DNA of 64,000 nt from RGEC01 sp964475595 (GCA_964475595.1 CAYYXG010000002.1:1-64000); one strand, 5' to 3'. Counted from the stretch's first letter, positions 41,206 through 50,778 are shown. Notes: a model not told the origin generated them from the letters alone. Made by a program: numbers and translations.

Positions 41206-42386
41206 ATGTTTGCCCTTTCTTTAAACAACAAATTAAACGTTGTTCCGTTGGGTAGATTGTCTGCAATGGAAATTATGGCAGAATGCTGACGAAGCAATTT
41301 TTCTACCAAAAACAAACCCAGTCCTGTACCCGAGCTGCTTCTGGTGCGTTCATCGCCCATTCTATAGAACATTTTAAAAATATTTTTTCTTTCTTTTTCC
41401 GGTATTCCGCTGCCATTATCAGATACTGACATGCCTACCCGTCCTTTGTGAATGAATGTTTGAATGTGTACCTTTTCATTGCCCTGAATGCTGTACTTCA
41501 CAGCATTGCTAATCAGGTTGCTCAGCGCCATTTGAAGTAATTCCCGGTCACCTCGAATCAGTAATTCGGGGACAAATTGTGTTGTTATAACTGCGGTCTC
41601 AGGTAAAGCATCATTTAATTCAGTCAGGGTATCTTCAATAAGTTCTTCCAATACAAGGTCTTGGATAATAAAATTCATTCGGCTGGCACTTTGCACGCGA
41701 GTAGCCATCAATACATTATCAATGATGCGAGACAAGCGACTCACGTTATTGTCTGCCATGCGAAGCAATTTACCCAGTTCAGCTTGTTCGGAAGTTGATT
41801 TTCTTTGGGCCGTTTGAACGGCTAGTTTGGCGCCTGCTACAGGGGTTTTCAATTCATGGGTAATGGCCAGCAAAAAATTGTTCTGTTGCGCGTTGAGTCT
41901 TAAAATTCTATCCAGAAAAAGATAAAGTGCCATGGCCAAAACAAGCATAATAAGTGTCATTACTACACCTTCATAAATCCAGCTTTCTCGCTTTCGCTCA
42001 TATTTTTTATGTTCATTTTTAATAACAGAATCTTTGATATTTACTGAAAAAATGGTCTCGAAAGGGCGGCCCGGATAAAACACAATATCATAAGGTGGGT
42101 ATTTGGCTAGGAGGTAACTTTTCAGTTTTTGTGTATCCACATACAAGGTTTTTCCACGGTATTCAAATGCCATTGAATCTTTTCCGCTGAATTTTCCGCT
42201 AAACATGTTATGGGATATTTCACCCGCCAGATGCAGGCTATCGGATTGATAAAGCTGCAATCTCAGATCTTTTTCGGTTTTGCTGTAATTCACCAGACTG
42301 ACAGCCCACCAAAAAAATGCGGCAATCATATAGCTAATTACAAGGATGATGGACAATCTGAGTTTGTGTCTTGCGGTCAATTTCAT
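41202..42386 (-). CDS. Sensor histidine kinase
   Basis: A 394-residue membrane kinase. Helix 1 (about 10-30), a periplasmic sensor loop of about 110 residues and helix 2 (about 142-162) are followed by HisKA with LLAITHELKTPVAGAKLA (phosphorylated His). HATPase_c has NLISNAVKYS, DNGSGIPE and GTGLGLFLVEKL. The stimulus is unknown. A -7 box TACTTTTG (complement of 42401-42408) lies 14 bases before the ATG. Confidence 0.95.
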   Translation of the reverse strand: MKLTARHKLRLSIILVISYMIAAFFWWAVSLVNYSKTEKDLRLQLYQSDSLHLAGEISHNMFSGKFSGKDSMAFEYRGKTLYVDTQKLKSYLLAKYPPYDIVFYPGRPFETIFSVNIKDSVIKNEHKKYERKRESWIYEGVVMTLIMLVLAMALYLFLDRILRLNAQQNNFLLAITHELKTPVAGAKLAVQTAQRKSTSEQAELGKLLRMADNNVSRLSRIIDNVLMATRVQSASRMNFIIQDLVLEELIEDTLTELNDALPETAVITTQFVPELLIRGDRELLQMALSNLISNAVKYSIQGNEKVHIQTFIHKGRVGMSVSDNGSGIPEKERKNIFKMFYRMGDERTRSSSGTGLGLFLVEKLLRQHSAIISIADNLPNGTTFNLLFKERANI

Positions 42387-42456
42387 GGCAAAGTGAATAA
42401 CAAAAGTAGTTCGGATGCATTTAAATTAATTTATTTGTGAGAGTTTTTACCCAAAA

Positions 42457-43848
42457 ATGTATTTGTCAAACAGCTTTATTGAAACGCTTGAATCCATTGT
42501 CGGCAAGAATAATGTGATTGCGAACGGCGATACGCTGCAACAATATGGCAGGGATTACACGGAGGATTTATTTTTTCTTCCCGGCTGTGTGGTATTGCCT
42601 GAAACCCCAGAAGCGGTGGCGGCGGTGTTGAAGTGTTGTAATGAAAATAACGTGCCGGTTTATACCCGAGGTGCAGGTACCGGTCTCAGTGGGGGCTGTT
42701 TGCCGGTGAAAGGTGGAGTTGTGTTGAGTACGGAAAAGCTTAACCGCATCATTCATATAGACACAGACAATTTTCAAGCCATGGTCCAGCCCGGGGTTAT
42801 CAATGAGGTTTTTCGAAGCGCAGTGGCAGAACTTGGACTTTATTACCCACCCGACCCTGCTAGTAAAGGAAGCTGTTTTTTAGGCGGCAATATCGCTCAT
42901 GGAAGTGGAGGACCCCGTGCCGTGAAATATGGCACCACCCGCGATTATGTATTAAATCTGCAAGTGGCACTGCCATCCGGAGCACTGATATGGACCGGCG
43001 TTAACACGGTAAAAAATTCCACCGGATTTAACCTCACGCAATTAATGGTGGGTAGCGAAGGAATGCTGGGAGTGGTAACTTGCATCGTGTTTCGGTTGAT
43101 TGCGTTGCCTGCAAGTCAGTTGTTGCTGCTGGTGCCCTTCAGAACGGCTCGTGAAGCCGCTGTGGCCGTGAATAAGGTGCTTTTGAGTGGAATAACGCCA
43201 TCTGCACTGGAATTAATGGAAGTGTCGGGGGTAAAGATTAGTGCTGAAGCCAGCAATACGCCTTTTCCTATGTATGATGGGGCAGAATTTTATTTGCTGA
43301 TAGAACTGGATGGCGAAACCATGGAGATTTTGATGCAACAGGCAGAAAAACTATTTCCCATTTTGGAAGATTGCGGTGGTATGGACATATTGCCTGCGGA
43401 TAATGCTACACTAAAGGAGCAATGGTGGAAAGTGCGCCGTGGAATTGGTGAAACTGTTAAGCAGGTTTCTGTTTATAAAGAAGAGGATACCGTGGTGCCC
43501 AGAGCAGCATTGCCCGAATTGCTTACCACCGTGAAGAAAATTGGCGTTAGGTATGGATTTCAGAGCGTTTGCTATGGGCATGCAGGAGATGGTAATCTCC
43601 ATGTGAACATCTTAAAAAATGAATTGTCCGAAGAAGTCTGGGAAAATGAAATTCCCAAGGCCATTCGTGAAATATTTACGGTTTGTAAATCCCTGGGTGG
43701 CACCATCAGTGGGGAGCACGGGGTAGGACTTGTGCAAAAATCCTATCTGGACGTTGTTTTTACGGATGAACATTTCCAACTCATGCGCGGAATAAAAGCG
43801 GTTTTTGACCCGGGAAATATCCTAAACCCAGGAAAATGGCTGGATTAA
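42457..43848 (+). CDS. GlcD-type FAD-linked oxidase (D-lactate/glycolate dehydrogenase)
   Basis: A 463-residue flavoprotein. The FAD-binding PCMH domain shows PVYTRGAGTGLSGGCLPVKG and PPDPASKGSCFLGGNIAHGSGG (42850-42915). The C-terminal substrate domain ends with CYGHAGDGNLHVNI and GGTISGEHGVG. The family oxidises D-lactate, glycolate or related D-2-hydroxy acids and passes electrons to quinone. No glcE or glcF gene is adjacent. Its last four bases overlap the convergent gene at 43845. Confidence 0.9.
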   Translation: MYLSNSFIETLESIVGKNNVIANGDTLQQYGRDYTEDLFFLPGCVVLPETPEAVAAVLKCCNENNVPVYTRGAGTGLSGGCLPVKGGVVLSTEKLNRIIHIDTDNFQAMVQPGVINEVFRSAVAELGLYYPPDPASKGSCFLGGNIAHGSGGPRAVKYGTTRDYVLNLQVALPSGALIWTGVNTVKNSTGFNLTQLMVGSEGMLGVVTCIVFRLIALPASQLLLLVPFRTAREAAVAVNKVLLSGITPSALELMEVSGVKISAEASNTPFPMYDGAEFYLLIELDGETMEILMQQAEKLFPILEDCGGMDILPADNATLKEQWWKVRRGIGETVKQVSVYKEEDTVVPRAALPELLTTVKKIGVRYGFQSVCYGHAGDGNLHVNILKNELSEEVWENEIPKAIREIFTVCKSLGGTISGEHGVGLVQKSYLDVVFTDEHFQLMRGIKAVFDPGNILNPGKWLD

Positions 43849-44141
43849 AACCCACTCCACTTGGCGGTAGTGCTCCACGCTTCCGGCTTATTTCCAAATA
43901 GAATTTTGGTTTTTGCCCAAGTGGATTGAAATAGCTCAGAGTTCCTGTAGGCCTGCAGGGCCTCGTCGTGTTCCCAAAAACTATAGGTGAAAAATATGGT
44001 GGGGTCTTCCTCGCATTGCAGCAGCTGCAGGCCATTGTTGCCCTGAAAAGCCCTGATTTGGTCTGCGGATTGATGAAAAACACGCTCAAATTCCTGCACC
44101 GTTTCCGTTCTAAAGGTCATTTTAACAATTCTAATGATCAT
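43845..44141 (-). CDS. Antibiotic biosynthesis monooxygenase (ABM)-domain protein
   Basis: A 98-residue dimeric alpha-beta barrel protein. MIIRIVKMTFRTETVQEFER and the strand LQLLQCEEDPTIFFTYSFWEHDEALQAY (43945-44030) fit the ABM/YgiN-like fold. Such proteins include quinone monooxygenases and haem-degrading enzymes as well as proteins without known activity. It starts three bases after the stop of the SAM-hydrolase-like gene, so the two are co-transcribed. Confidence 0.78.
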   Translation of the reverse strand: MIIRIVKMTFRTETVQEFERVFHQSADQIRAFQGNNGLQLLQCEEDPTIFFTYSFWEHDEALQAYRNSELFQSTWAKTKILFGNKPEAWSTTAKWSGF

Positions 44142-44144
44142 GGT

Positions 44145-44939
44145 TTATCCTTCCATAAATTCCAGCATAATGACCGTACCTTCGGTCAATCCGTAATATT
44201 GTTTGGCAGATCCTGCATTCATGGCTATTTGTAGGAAATTACCAAGCCCGAAATAGGCAGTGGCATAGCCCTGTTCCACATCAAATATAGAATCGCTGAT
44301 TCGGTCAATTTCAAGGCGGTAAGAACTTACCGAAATCCTGAACCTGCGTCCATTTCGCATACGCTCAAATTCATCTTTTTTGAGGTTAAAAATGGCGTTG
44401 CCCTGTGCGTCATTATACACCACAGTGAGTCTAAGCAGATTTTGCTGAAATGCCGGTTTGGGAATGAGTGATTTTACCGGAAACTCATTTATTGCAAATG
44501 GAATGGTATGCTCATCACTTTCTATCAGCATCATTAAAGCGGGCATGTAAATGTCCTGCATTACGTTCAACACAGATCGGTTTGAGGGAATAGTGTAGAA
44601 ATCAACGGGTTTGTCTTGCAGAATCATGGGTAGAAATCCATTATCCGGAGCGAAATACCATTGGTTTTCTGTGTAGGCCGCCAAAAAGGGTGCTGCAGCC
44701 CTGGGACTTAGACGTGTATGGGTAATATCGCACAAATGAACGGTTCCTGAAGCAAACGAGGGCATGACCATTTGCATAAACATGGCTGCCGTACTCAGGT
44801 GTCCGGGTACAAGCTTTGGTTGGCTGAAAATATGCGGAATCTGGGGTAGCTTCGAATATAATAGCGCCCTTGAGACCGAATTTTCTGCGGCATCAGCACC
44901 ATAATCGGTAAAAACGTGTATCAGCTTTGGTTTATTCAA
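44145..44939 (-). CDS. SAM hydroxide adenosyltransferase-like protein (DUF62), divergent
   Basis: A 264-residue protein related to SAM-hydrolysing/halogenating DUF62 enzymes. HVFTDYGADAAEN corresponds to the family's TTDFG opening, and WYFAPDNGFLPMI to its PDNG motif. A C-terminal beta domain ends in GLTEGTVIMLEFM. The usual VVDPGVG motif that follows GTVHL is not seen; CDITHTRLSPR stands at that place. SAM hydrolysis is therefore uncertain. The start codon is TTG at 44939, matching where family members begin. It is divergent from phoH. Confidence 0.72.
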   Translation of the reverse strand: MNKPKLIHVFTDYGADAAENSVSRALLYSKLPQIPHIFSQPKLVPGHLSTAAMFMQMVMPSFASGTVHLCDITHTRLSPRAAAPFLAAYTENQWYFAPDNGFLPMILQDKPVDFYTIPSNRSVLNVMQDIYMPALMMLIESDEHTIPFAINEFPVKSLIPKPAFQQNLLRLTVVYNDAQGNAIFNLKKDEFERMRNGRRFRISVSSYRLEIDRISDSIFDVEQGYATAYFGLGNFLQIAMNAGSAKQYYGLTEGTVIMLEFMEG

Positions 44940-44982
44940 GGGTGCAATGCAATATATTTGTGCAAAGATAAAACGCTAACCC

Positions 44983-45945
44983 TTGACAGAAAGAGTTTAT
45001 ACCCTGGAAATCATCAATCCGCAGGTTTTTTATGGAGTGAATAACACGAATTTAAGTCTGATTAAGTCTAAATTCCCCAAGTTACAGTTTATTGCCAGAG
45101 GCGACGAAATAAAGGTTTTGGGCGAAGAGTCCGAGCTGGAAAGTTTCGCTTCCAAAATGGAATTGCTGGAACAGATCTATCTGAAGAAGGGCGAGCTGAA
45201 CGTGCATACCTTCAATGATGTTTTTGGAGGAAACCATACAGCAGAAATTTCGGTAGACTCAGACGATGACGTGCTGCTGATTGGTACGCGTGGTCAGAAA
45301 ATAAAAGCGCGGACTGCCAACCAGCGAGCCATGGTGAAGTCAGCGAAAAAAAATGATATACTGTTTGCCATTGGGCCGGCCGGAACCGGGAAAACCTATA
45401 CCGCAGTGGCATTGGCTGTGCTGGCGCTGAAGGAAAGAGAAATCAGGCGAATTATCCTAACCCGACCTGCGGTGGAGGCCGGAGAAAATCTGGGTTTTTT
45501 ACCCGGTGACCTCAAGGAAAAAATCGATCCATACCTCAGGCCATTGTATGATGCATTGGAAGATATGATTCCTGTGGATAAACTCAAGAGCATGATCGAG
45601 AGCAGAACGGTTGAAATAGCCCCTTTGGCATTCATGCGGGGCAGAACCCTGGATAACTGCTACGTAATCCTTGATGAGGCCCAAAACACAACAGACCCGC
45701 AGCTTAAAATGTTTCTCACCCGAATGGGACCCAATGCCAAGCTCATCATCACCGGTGATTTAACCCAGATTGATCTTCCTAAAAAACAACAAAGCGGTTT
45801 GTTTCGGGCCCTGAAGATTCTTCAGAAAATTGAGGGTATCAGCATGATTCATCTCAATGCAGATGATGTGGTAAGGCACCGTCTTGTGAAAGAAATTATT
45901 GGTGCCTACGATAAAAGTCAGGAAAATGAGGATATCTCGTTATAA
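44983..45945 (+). CDS. phoH: PhoH-family ATPase
   Basis: A 320-residue P-loop ATPase of the PhoH/YbeZ group, linked to ribosome maturation and RNA turnover. An N-terminal KH-like part is followed by Walker A GPAGTGKTYT, LTRPAVEAGENLGFLPGD, Walker B VILDEAQNTT and ITGDLTQIDLP. The start codon is TTG; the encoded N-terminus aligns with the family and no in-frame ATG precedes it. A -7 box TATATTTG (44953-44960) lies 22 bases upstream. ybeY is not adjacent. Confidence 0.94.
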   Translation: MTERVYTLEIINPQVFYGVNNTNLSLIKSKFPKLQFIARGDEIKVLGEESELESFASKMELLEQIYLKKGELNVHTFNDVFGGNHTAEISVDSDDDVLLIGTRGQKIKARTANQRAMVKSAKKNDILFAIGPAGTGKTYTAVALAVLALKEREIRRIILTRPAVEAGENLGFLPGDLKEKIDPYLRPLYDALEDMIPVDKLKSMIESRTVEIAPLAFMRGRTLDNCYVILDEAQNTTDPQLKMFLTRMGPNAKLIITGDLTQIDLPKKQQSGLFRALKILQKIEGISMIHLNADDVVRHRLVKEIIGAYDKSQENEDISL

Positions 45946-46006
45946 ATGATGCCTGAGCCATCAATTATATTTGCCATAGATAAGCCGCTGTTGAGCAATT
46001 AGCCGA

Positions 46007-46954
46007 ATGAAAGCCCTTACATCTACCCAGTACTTTTTTAAGAATCAAACCGCTTTTTACCGCGGCAAGGTTCGGGATGTTTACACCATTTCTAATGATA
46101 TTCTGGTAATTATAGCCACAGATCGCATTTCGGCATTTGACCATGTTTTGCCCAAAAGCATACCCTACAAAGGGCAGGTCCTTACAGAAATTGCCTCCTT
46201 GTTTCTGGATTTAACCGCTGATATTGTCCCAAACTGGAAGTTGGCTGTGCCCGATCCGCAGGTTACCATCGGTAAGCGATGTGATGCCATTCCCATTGAG
46301 TTTGTGGTTCGTCAATATCTTACAGGCCATGCCTGGCGTGTGTATCGCGACGGGGGTAGGTTGCTGTGCGGCAATGTACTTCCCGAGGGTTTAAAAGAAA
46401 ACGATAGACTGCCTTTCCCCATTCTCACACCGGCTACCAAGGCCGTAAGCGGGCATGATGAGGACATTTCAGAAGAAGAAATTTTGTCCAGAAAACTGCT
46501 CACTCCCAAACGCTGGGAGGCACTTAAATCAATTGCACTCAGTCTGTTTCAGCGAGGTACGGAGTATGCCGCATCCAAAGGCCTTATTTTGGTGGATACC
46601 AAATATGAATTTGGGATGCATGAAAACCAGATATACCTGATCGATGAGGTTCATACACCCGACAGTAGCCGTTTCTTTTACAGTGATACCTACACCGAAC
46701 TGCAACAGGCCGGCAAGCCACAGCGGCAGCTCAGCAAGGAATTTGTGCGTGAGTGGCTCATGGAAAATGGGTTTCAAGGCCTCGAGGGGCAGGTCATGCC
46801 AGATATGCCAGAATCCTTTGTGGAGTCAATTTCTCAACGGTATATCGAGCTTTACACCGTGATGACCGGAAAAACATTCAAACCCCGCAGTTATGAACAT
46901 GTGGTGGATGAAATGGAAAACAATATTAAAAATACATTGATTAATTTCGAATAA
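46007..46954 (+). CDS. purC: SAICAR synthase
   Basis: A 315-residue phosphoribosylaminoimidazole-succinocarboxamide synthase, a step in purine synthesis joining aspartate to CAIR with ATP. It shows YRGKVRDVYTI, ATDRISAFDHVLP, EFVVRQYLTGHAW, and LIDEVHTPDSSRFF with the catalytic acidic residues. It is the long form with extra C-terminal helices, as in yeast and many Bacteroidota. A -7 box TATATTTG (45966-45973) lies 33 bases before the ATG. The secreted NHL protein starts seven bases after its stop. Confidence 0.95.
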   Translation: MKALTSTQYFFKNQTAFYRGKVRDVYTISNDILVIIATDRISAFDHVLPKSIPYKGQVLTEIASLFLDLTADIVPNWKLAVPDPQVTIGKRCDAIPIEFVVRQYLTGHAWRVYRDGGRLLCGNVLPEGLKENDRLPFPILTPATKAVSGHDEDISEEEILSRKLLTPKRWEALKSIALSLFQRGTEYAASKGLILVDTKYEFGMHENQIYLIDEVHTPDSSRFFYSDTYTELQQAGKPQRQLSKEFVREWLMENGFQGLEGQVMPDMPESFVESISQRYIELYTVMTGKTFKPRSYEHVVDEMENNIKNTLINFE

Positions 46955-46961
46955 AATTTCT

Positions 46962-48821
46962 ATGAAAAAGACCTTAATCACCACCATTGGTTTTTTAGCT
47001 TCTCAGTTTCTTTTAGGGCAAACCGTTTCTACTTACGCCGGCAAGCAATACGTTGGTTCCGGCAAGTATTCGGGCACTGCCAATAATCCTTTGCTCGAAG
47101 ACTATTACAGCAACCCTTATGGAATTTGCATTGATACTGCCGGGTATATCTGGCTCAGTGATCAGCATAATATCATCATTCTTGACGGTGGAACCAGTCG
47201 TCAGCGCGGTGGTTACATGCTTGACCCTACCGAGCCGGGTGCCATAGGCCGATACCGCGCTACAGGCACCCAGGCATATTTCAACAATCCCCGGGGAATT
47301 TATATCAACCCAAAAAGTAATTCTGTTTTTATTTGTGATACCGACAATGGACAGATTCGCTCCGGAACCGGTTTTGTGAATTCGTCTAATCCTTCCGTCT
47401 GGGACGGTCTTAGCAAGAGCAATCCCGATGATGACAATGCATTTGCCGGTAAATATTCATTCCTCGGCGATTACCAGGATGGTATTAAGTCTGCCGCTTT
47501 CTTTAGCAGTCCCGAAGATTTGGTAATAACCAATGACGGAACTGTATATGTAGCCGATTATGGCAATGATTGTATCCGCAAAATTTCGGTTAACAACGTA
47601 ACCACTTTTGCCGGAAAGGGTCTAACTTTTGGAGATGCTGATGGCATTGGTGGAAATGCCAGATTCTATGCCCCGTCGGGGATTTGTCTGGAAGGAACCA
47701 ATAACTTGCTGGTTGCCGACCGAAACAATGGCAAAATTCGCCGCGTAAATCTAACTACAGCCCAAGTTAGCACGGTGGTTAGTGGTTTGTTTGCTCCGTC
47801 GGATGTGGTGGCCGTAGATGGGCTTATTTTCATTGCCGATGATTACTGTATTAAGGTATGGGATGGTACCAAACTTAGGGTTTATGCAGGCAAAGCCGGT
47901 GTATCAGATTACAAAGACGGCAACGACAGCAACGCCCGTTTCGGTGACCTTGGACTGATGGCCTACCGCGATAAAGACAAGAGTCTTTATGTCTGCGACC
48001 GCGAAAACAATGTAGTACGCCGCATTCCCATTATCCAGTCTGTGGTTACCAATTTCACATGCAACAATGTTACACCCACGGTAGGGCAGACCGTTAAACT
48101 CATTAATAAAAGCTCTTTCTTTACCTCAGTTGCATGGAGTATTTCTCCCTCAACCTACACCTTACAGGCGGGTAGCAAACTTTCAGATACTGTGGTTTAT
48201 GTGTCGTTCAACTCCACCGGCTCCTATAATGTTACGCTCACAGCAAGCAACCCCTCCGGAAGTTCGCCGCTTACCAGAAATAACTATATCAATGTAAGTA
48301 CAAACTCCTCTGCCAAGCCTGCAGTGGATTTTGTGGCTGTAAACACCATGTTAACCCTGATGGAAACGGCGCAACTGGTAGACATGAGTGCCAATACACC
48401 CAACAAGTGGGACTGGACCATCACACCTCGCAAATTTACCTATACAGACGGCACCGATTCAACATCGCAGTTCCCACGTTTAAAGTTTAATGCTTCGGGA
48501 ACCTACACCGTAAAACTGGTGGCAACCAATGCCAACGGAAACGGAACATTAACCCGCACCAATTATATTGTCATTGCCAGCAACGGAATTGCGCAGGCAA
48601 AAAATGCAGCCATGATTGTGTACCCCAACCCATCCAAAGGCGTTGTTCAAATTGCGGGTGTGTTGCCCAATTTGCCCATTATGCTTATTTCCGCAGATGG
48701 CAAGACCACCACCAGGGTGATGAATGGCAATATGCTTGACCTTTCAGACCTTCCGGATGGCGTTTATTGGGCAAAAAATATTCAACAAGGTGTATCTTGT
48801 AGACTGGTCAAACTGAATTGA
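46962..48821 (+). CDS. Secreted NHL-repeat/PKD protein with type IX sorting domain
   Basis: A 619-residue secreted protein. The signal peptide MKKTLITTIGFLASQFLLGQ is followed by a beta-propeller of NHL-type repeats (about 25-360; for example NPRGIYINPKSNSVFICDTD, GTVYVADYGNDCIRKIS, LLVADRNNGKIRRVNL). Two PKD-like domains follow (about 365-455 and 465-545). The C-terminal type A sorting domain (about 560-619) has the usual IVYPNPSKGVVQIAGV and ends LVKLN. It should cross the outer membrane by type IX secretion and be anchored on the surface or released. It lies seven bases after purC, but no shared function is evident. Confidence 0.88.
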   Translation: MKKTLITTIGFLASQFLLGQTVSTYAGKQYVGSGKYSGTANNPLLEDYYSNPYGICIDTAGYIWLSDQHNIIILDGGTSRQRGGYMLDPTEPGAIGRYRATGTQAYFNNPRGIYINPKSNSVFICDTDNGQIRSGTGFVNSSNPSVWDGLSKSNPDDDNAFAGKYSFLGDYQDGIKSAAFFSSPEDLVITNDGTVYVADYGNDCIRKISVNNVTTFAGKGLTFGDADGIGGNARFYAPSGICLEGTNNLLVADRNNGKIRRVNLTTAQVSTVVSGLFAPSDVVAVDGLIFIADDYCIKVWDGTKLRVYAGKAGVSDYKDGNDSNARFGDLGLMAYRDKDKSLYVCDRENNVVRRIPIIQSVVTNFTCNNVTPTVGQTVKLINKSSFFTSVAWSISPSTYTLQAGSKLSDTVVYVSFNSTGSYNVTLTASNPSGSSPLTRNNYINVSTNSSAKPAVDFVAVNTMLTLMETAQLVDMSANTPNKWDWTITPRKFTYTDGTDSTSQFPRLKFNASGTYTVKLVATNANGNGTLTRTNYIVIASNGIAQAKNAAMIVYPNPSKGVVQIAGVLPNLPIMLISADGKTTTRVMNGNMLDLSDLPDGVYWAKNIQQGVSCRLVKLN

Positions 48822-48847
48822 TTCTCAACCCTTTTCATAAAATTGTT

Positions 48848-48876
48848 AAAAACCCGGACATGTTCGGGTTTTTTTC
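48848..48876 (+). terminator. Intrinsic terminator overlapping the next gene's start codon
   Basis: AACCCGGA (48851-48858), loop CATG (48859-48862), TTCGGGTT (48863-48870; one G-U pair), then a run of T to 48875; A's on the left extend the stem. The ATG that best starts the LTA-synthase-like protein (48860) is inside the tetraloop. Confidence 0.8.
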
Positions 48877-50719
48877 ATTTGTTTTAAAACTGACTATTTG
48901 GTGTCTGCTGCTACAATGGACAGGCAGGGGACTATTCTTAATACTGAAAGGCGCGTATCAGCAAATTTCCGCCATGGAAGTTTTTCAATCGTTTGTCTTT
49001 GGATTTCCGCTTGATATGGCGTTTTCAGGCTATTTTTTGGTCTTTGGGATACTCATGTATTGGGTTGGAGTCGCTATTGGTTTGGGGTTACCGCGTATTT
49101 TATTCCTCGGCTTTGGATTGATATTTCTGCTGTTAACCATTATCATTAATATGGCAGACGCTGAAATGTATGCTGCCTGGGGTTCTAAATTCAACCGACA
49201 GGCATTGCAGTATTTGCATAGCCCTAAAGAAGCAGCCGCATCGGCCTCAGGAGCAAATTGGTGGGCTATTTTCCTATGTTGGTTATTCTGTACCCTAATC
49301 TTCTTTCATCTCTTGAGGAAAGTAGCCATGTCAATTACCACAACAAAAAATACGGTAAAGCAGCATATCAGCCTGGCCGGACAATCCCTGATGACAATGG
49401 CTGTTATGGGTATTGTGGTTCGGGGGGGGATGGGTAATGTTCCCATAAACCAAAGTGTAGCCGTGTTTTCAACCAAACCCGCTGCCAATATGGCAGCTAT
49501 CAATAGTGGGTGGAATTTTTTATATTACATTATCAATAAAAATGAGAACATAGATCCCGAAAAATACCATTTTTATAAGCAAGGGAATGATGAAAATTTG
49601 CTCAATGCCTTTATTGACCATGACTATGTGAACACACCCATTAGCCATCTTTCGCGACCCAATGTGTGCCTGGTGATTTTGGAAAGTTTCTCTGCCTATG
49701 GATCTCAGTTTCTTACCGGTGCAGACCATGCGATGCCTTTTCTGGACCGGCTGCAGAAACAAGGACTTTCCTTCAAAAGGGCCTATGCATCGGGGGATAG
49801 GACCGATAAGGGATTGGCTGCAGTACTGAGTGGTTGGCACGGACAGCCGTGGCAAAGTATTCTACATGAGCCTGATAAAGCGGCTAAGCTCCCTTCACTT
49901 GCCGGGTTGTTCAATGAAAATGGATACCACACCGGTTTTATATATGGGGGAGACCTGGGATTTGCCAACATGCGATCCTACCTGTATTCAACAGGTTTTA
50001 AAACCATAAAGGATCAGTCTGATTTTGAAAAGACACAACTCACCTCCAAATGGGGAGCACATGATGAATGGTCGTTGCAAAAACTATTAAAGCTAAATAG
50101 GGAAACTGACAGCCCATTTTTTCATGTGTTACTGACCCTGAGCAGTCATGAACCCTATGATGTTCCCGGAGGACCGTATTATCAATCAAAATCGCCGCAA
50201 AAAGAACTGTTGAATAGCATTGCATATACAGACCGATGCATCATGAATTTCATGGAAGAAGCGGCCAAGCATAGCTGGTTTCAGCAAAGCATTTTTATTT
50301 TTGTTGCAGATCACGGGCGCGATTTAGGATATCCCGTAACTCAGTTTGACAGAGCCGGACACTTTCACATTCCGCTGTTTTTTTGGGGCGAAGCACTGCA
50401 CCCAAAATGGAAGGGTGTTGAATGGTCTGCGGTGGTATCCCAGACCGGCATTGCCGAAACATTGAACCAGGGATTGGCGTTGAGCAAAGCAAAACGGTTT
50501 TTACATACCGGAAACTTATTGTCAGCATCATCCGGGTCACAAGCCATGTATATTTTTAATAGTGGATTTGGGGTGATACAAGATACCAATGAGGTGGTAT
50601 TTCATAATCAGCCGGGGCAAGCTACATTGAAAAAAGGTAATCAGCGTTCCTGCGACAGTCTTGTAGGTTTTGGGCAGGTATTTCAGTACAGGCAAATTCA
50701 GCGGTATCTGCATTTTTGA
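48860..50719 (+). CDS. LTA-synthase-like membrane sulfatase/phosphotransferase
   Basis: A protein of about 619 residues with five N-terminal membrane helices (within about 1-190) and a periplasmic alkaline-phosphatase-superfamily domain. Metal and nucleophile motifs are CLVILESFSAYG (Glu), ASGDRTDKGLAAVLSG (Thr nucleophile) and FVADHGRD (Asp-His). The family includes lipoteichoic acid synthases and other phosphoglycerol or phosphoethanolamine transferases. In a Gram-negative host the product is probably a modified glycolipid or glycan. Start choice: ATG 48860 gives a normal first helix but sits in a terminator loop; TTG 48818 overlaps the previous stop and adds 14 polar residues. Confidence 0.85.
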   Translation: MFGFFSFVLKLTIWCLLLQWTGRGLFLILKGAYQQISAMEVFQSFVFGFPLDMAFSGYFLVFGILMYWVGVAIGLGLPRILFLGFGLIFLLLTIIINMADAEMYAAWGSKFNRQALQYLHSPKEAAASASGANWWAIFLCWLFCTLIFFHLLRKVAMSITTTKNTVKQHISLAGQSLMTMAVMGIVVRGGMGNVPINQSVAVFSTKPAANMAAINSGWNFLYYIINKNENIDPEKYHFYKQGNDENLLNAFIDHDYVNTPISHLSRPNVCLVILESFSAYGSQFLTGADHAMPFLDRLQKQGLSFKRAYASGDRTDKGLAAVLSGWHGQPWQSILHEPDKAAKLPSLAGLFNENGYHTGFIYGGDLGFANMRSYLYSTGFKTIKDQSDFEKTQLTSKWGAHDEWSLQKLLKLNRETDSPFFHVLLTLSSHEPYDVPGGPYYQSKSPQKELLNSIAYTDRCIMNFMEEAAKHSWFQQSIFIFVADHGRDLGYPVTQFDRAGHFHIPLFFWGEALHPKWKGVEWSAVVSQTGIAETLNQGLALSKAKRFLHTGNLLSASSGSQAMYIFNSGFGVIQDTNEVVFHNQPGQATLKKGNQRSCDSLVGFGQVFQYRQIQRYLHF

Positions 50720-50778
50720 CAGAATTTCAATATTAGCGTGCACATTTGGCAATGTTTTTGATGATGAAATAATAGGAT

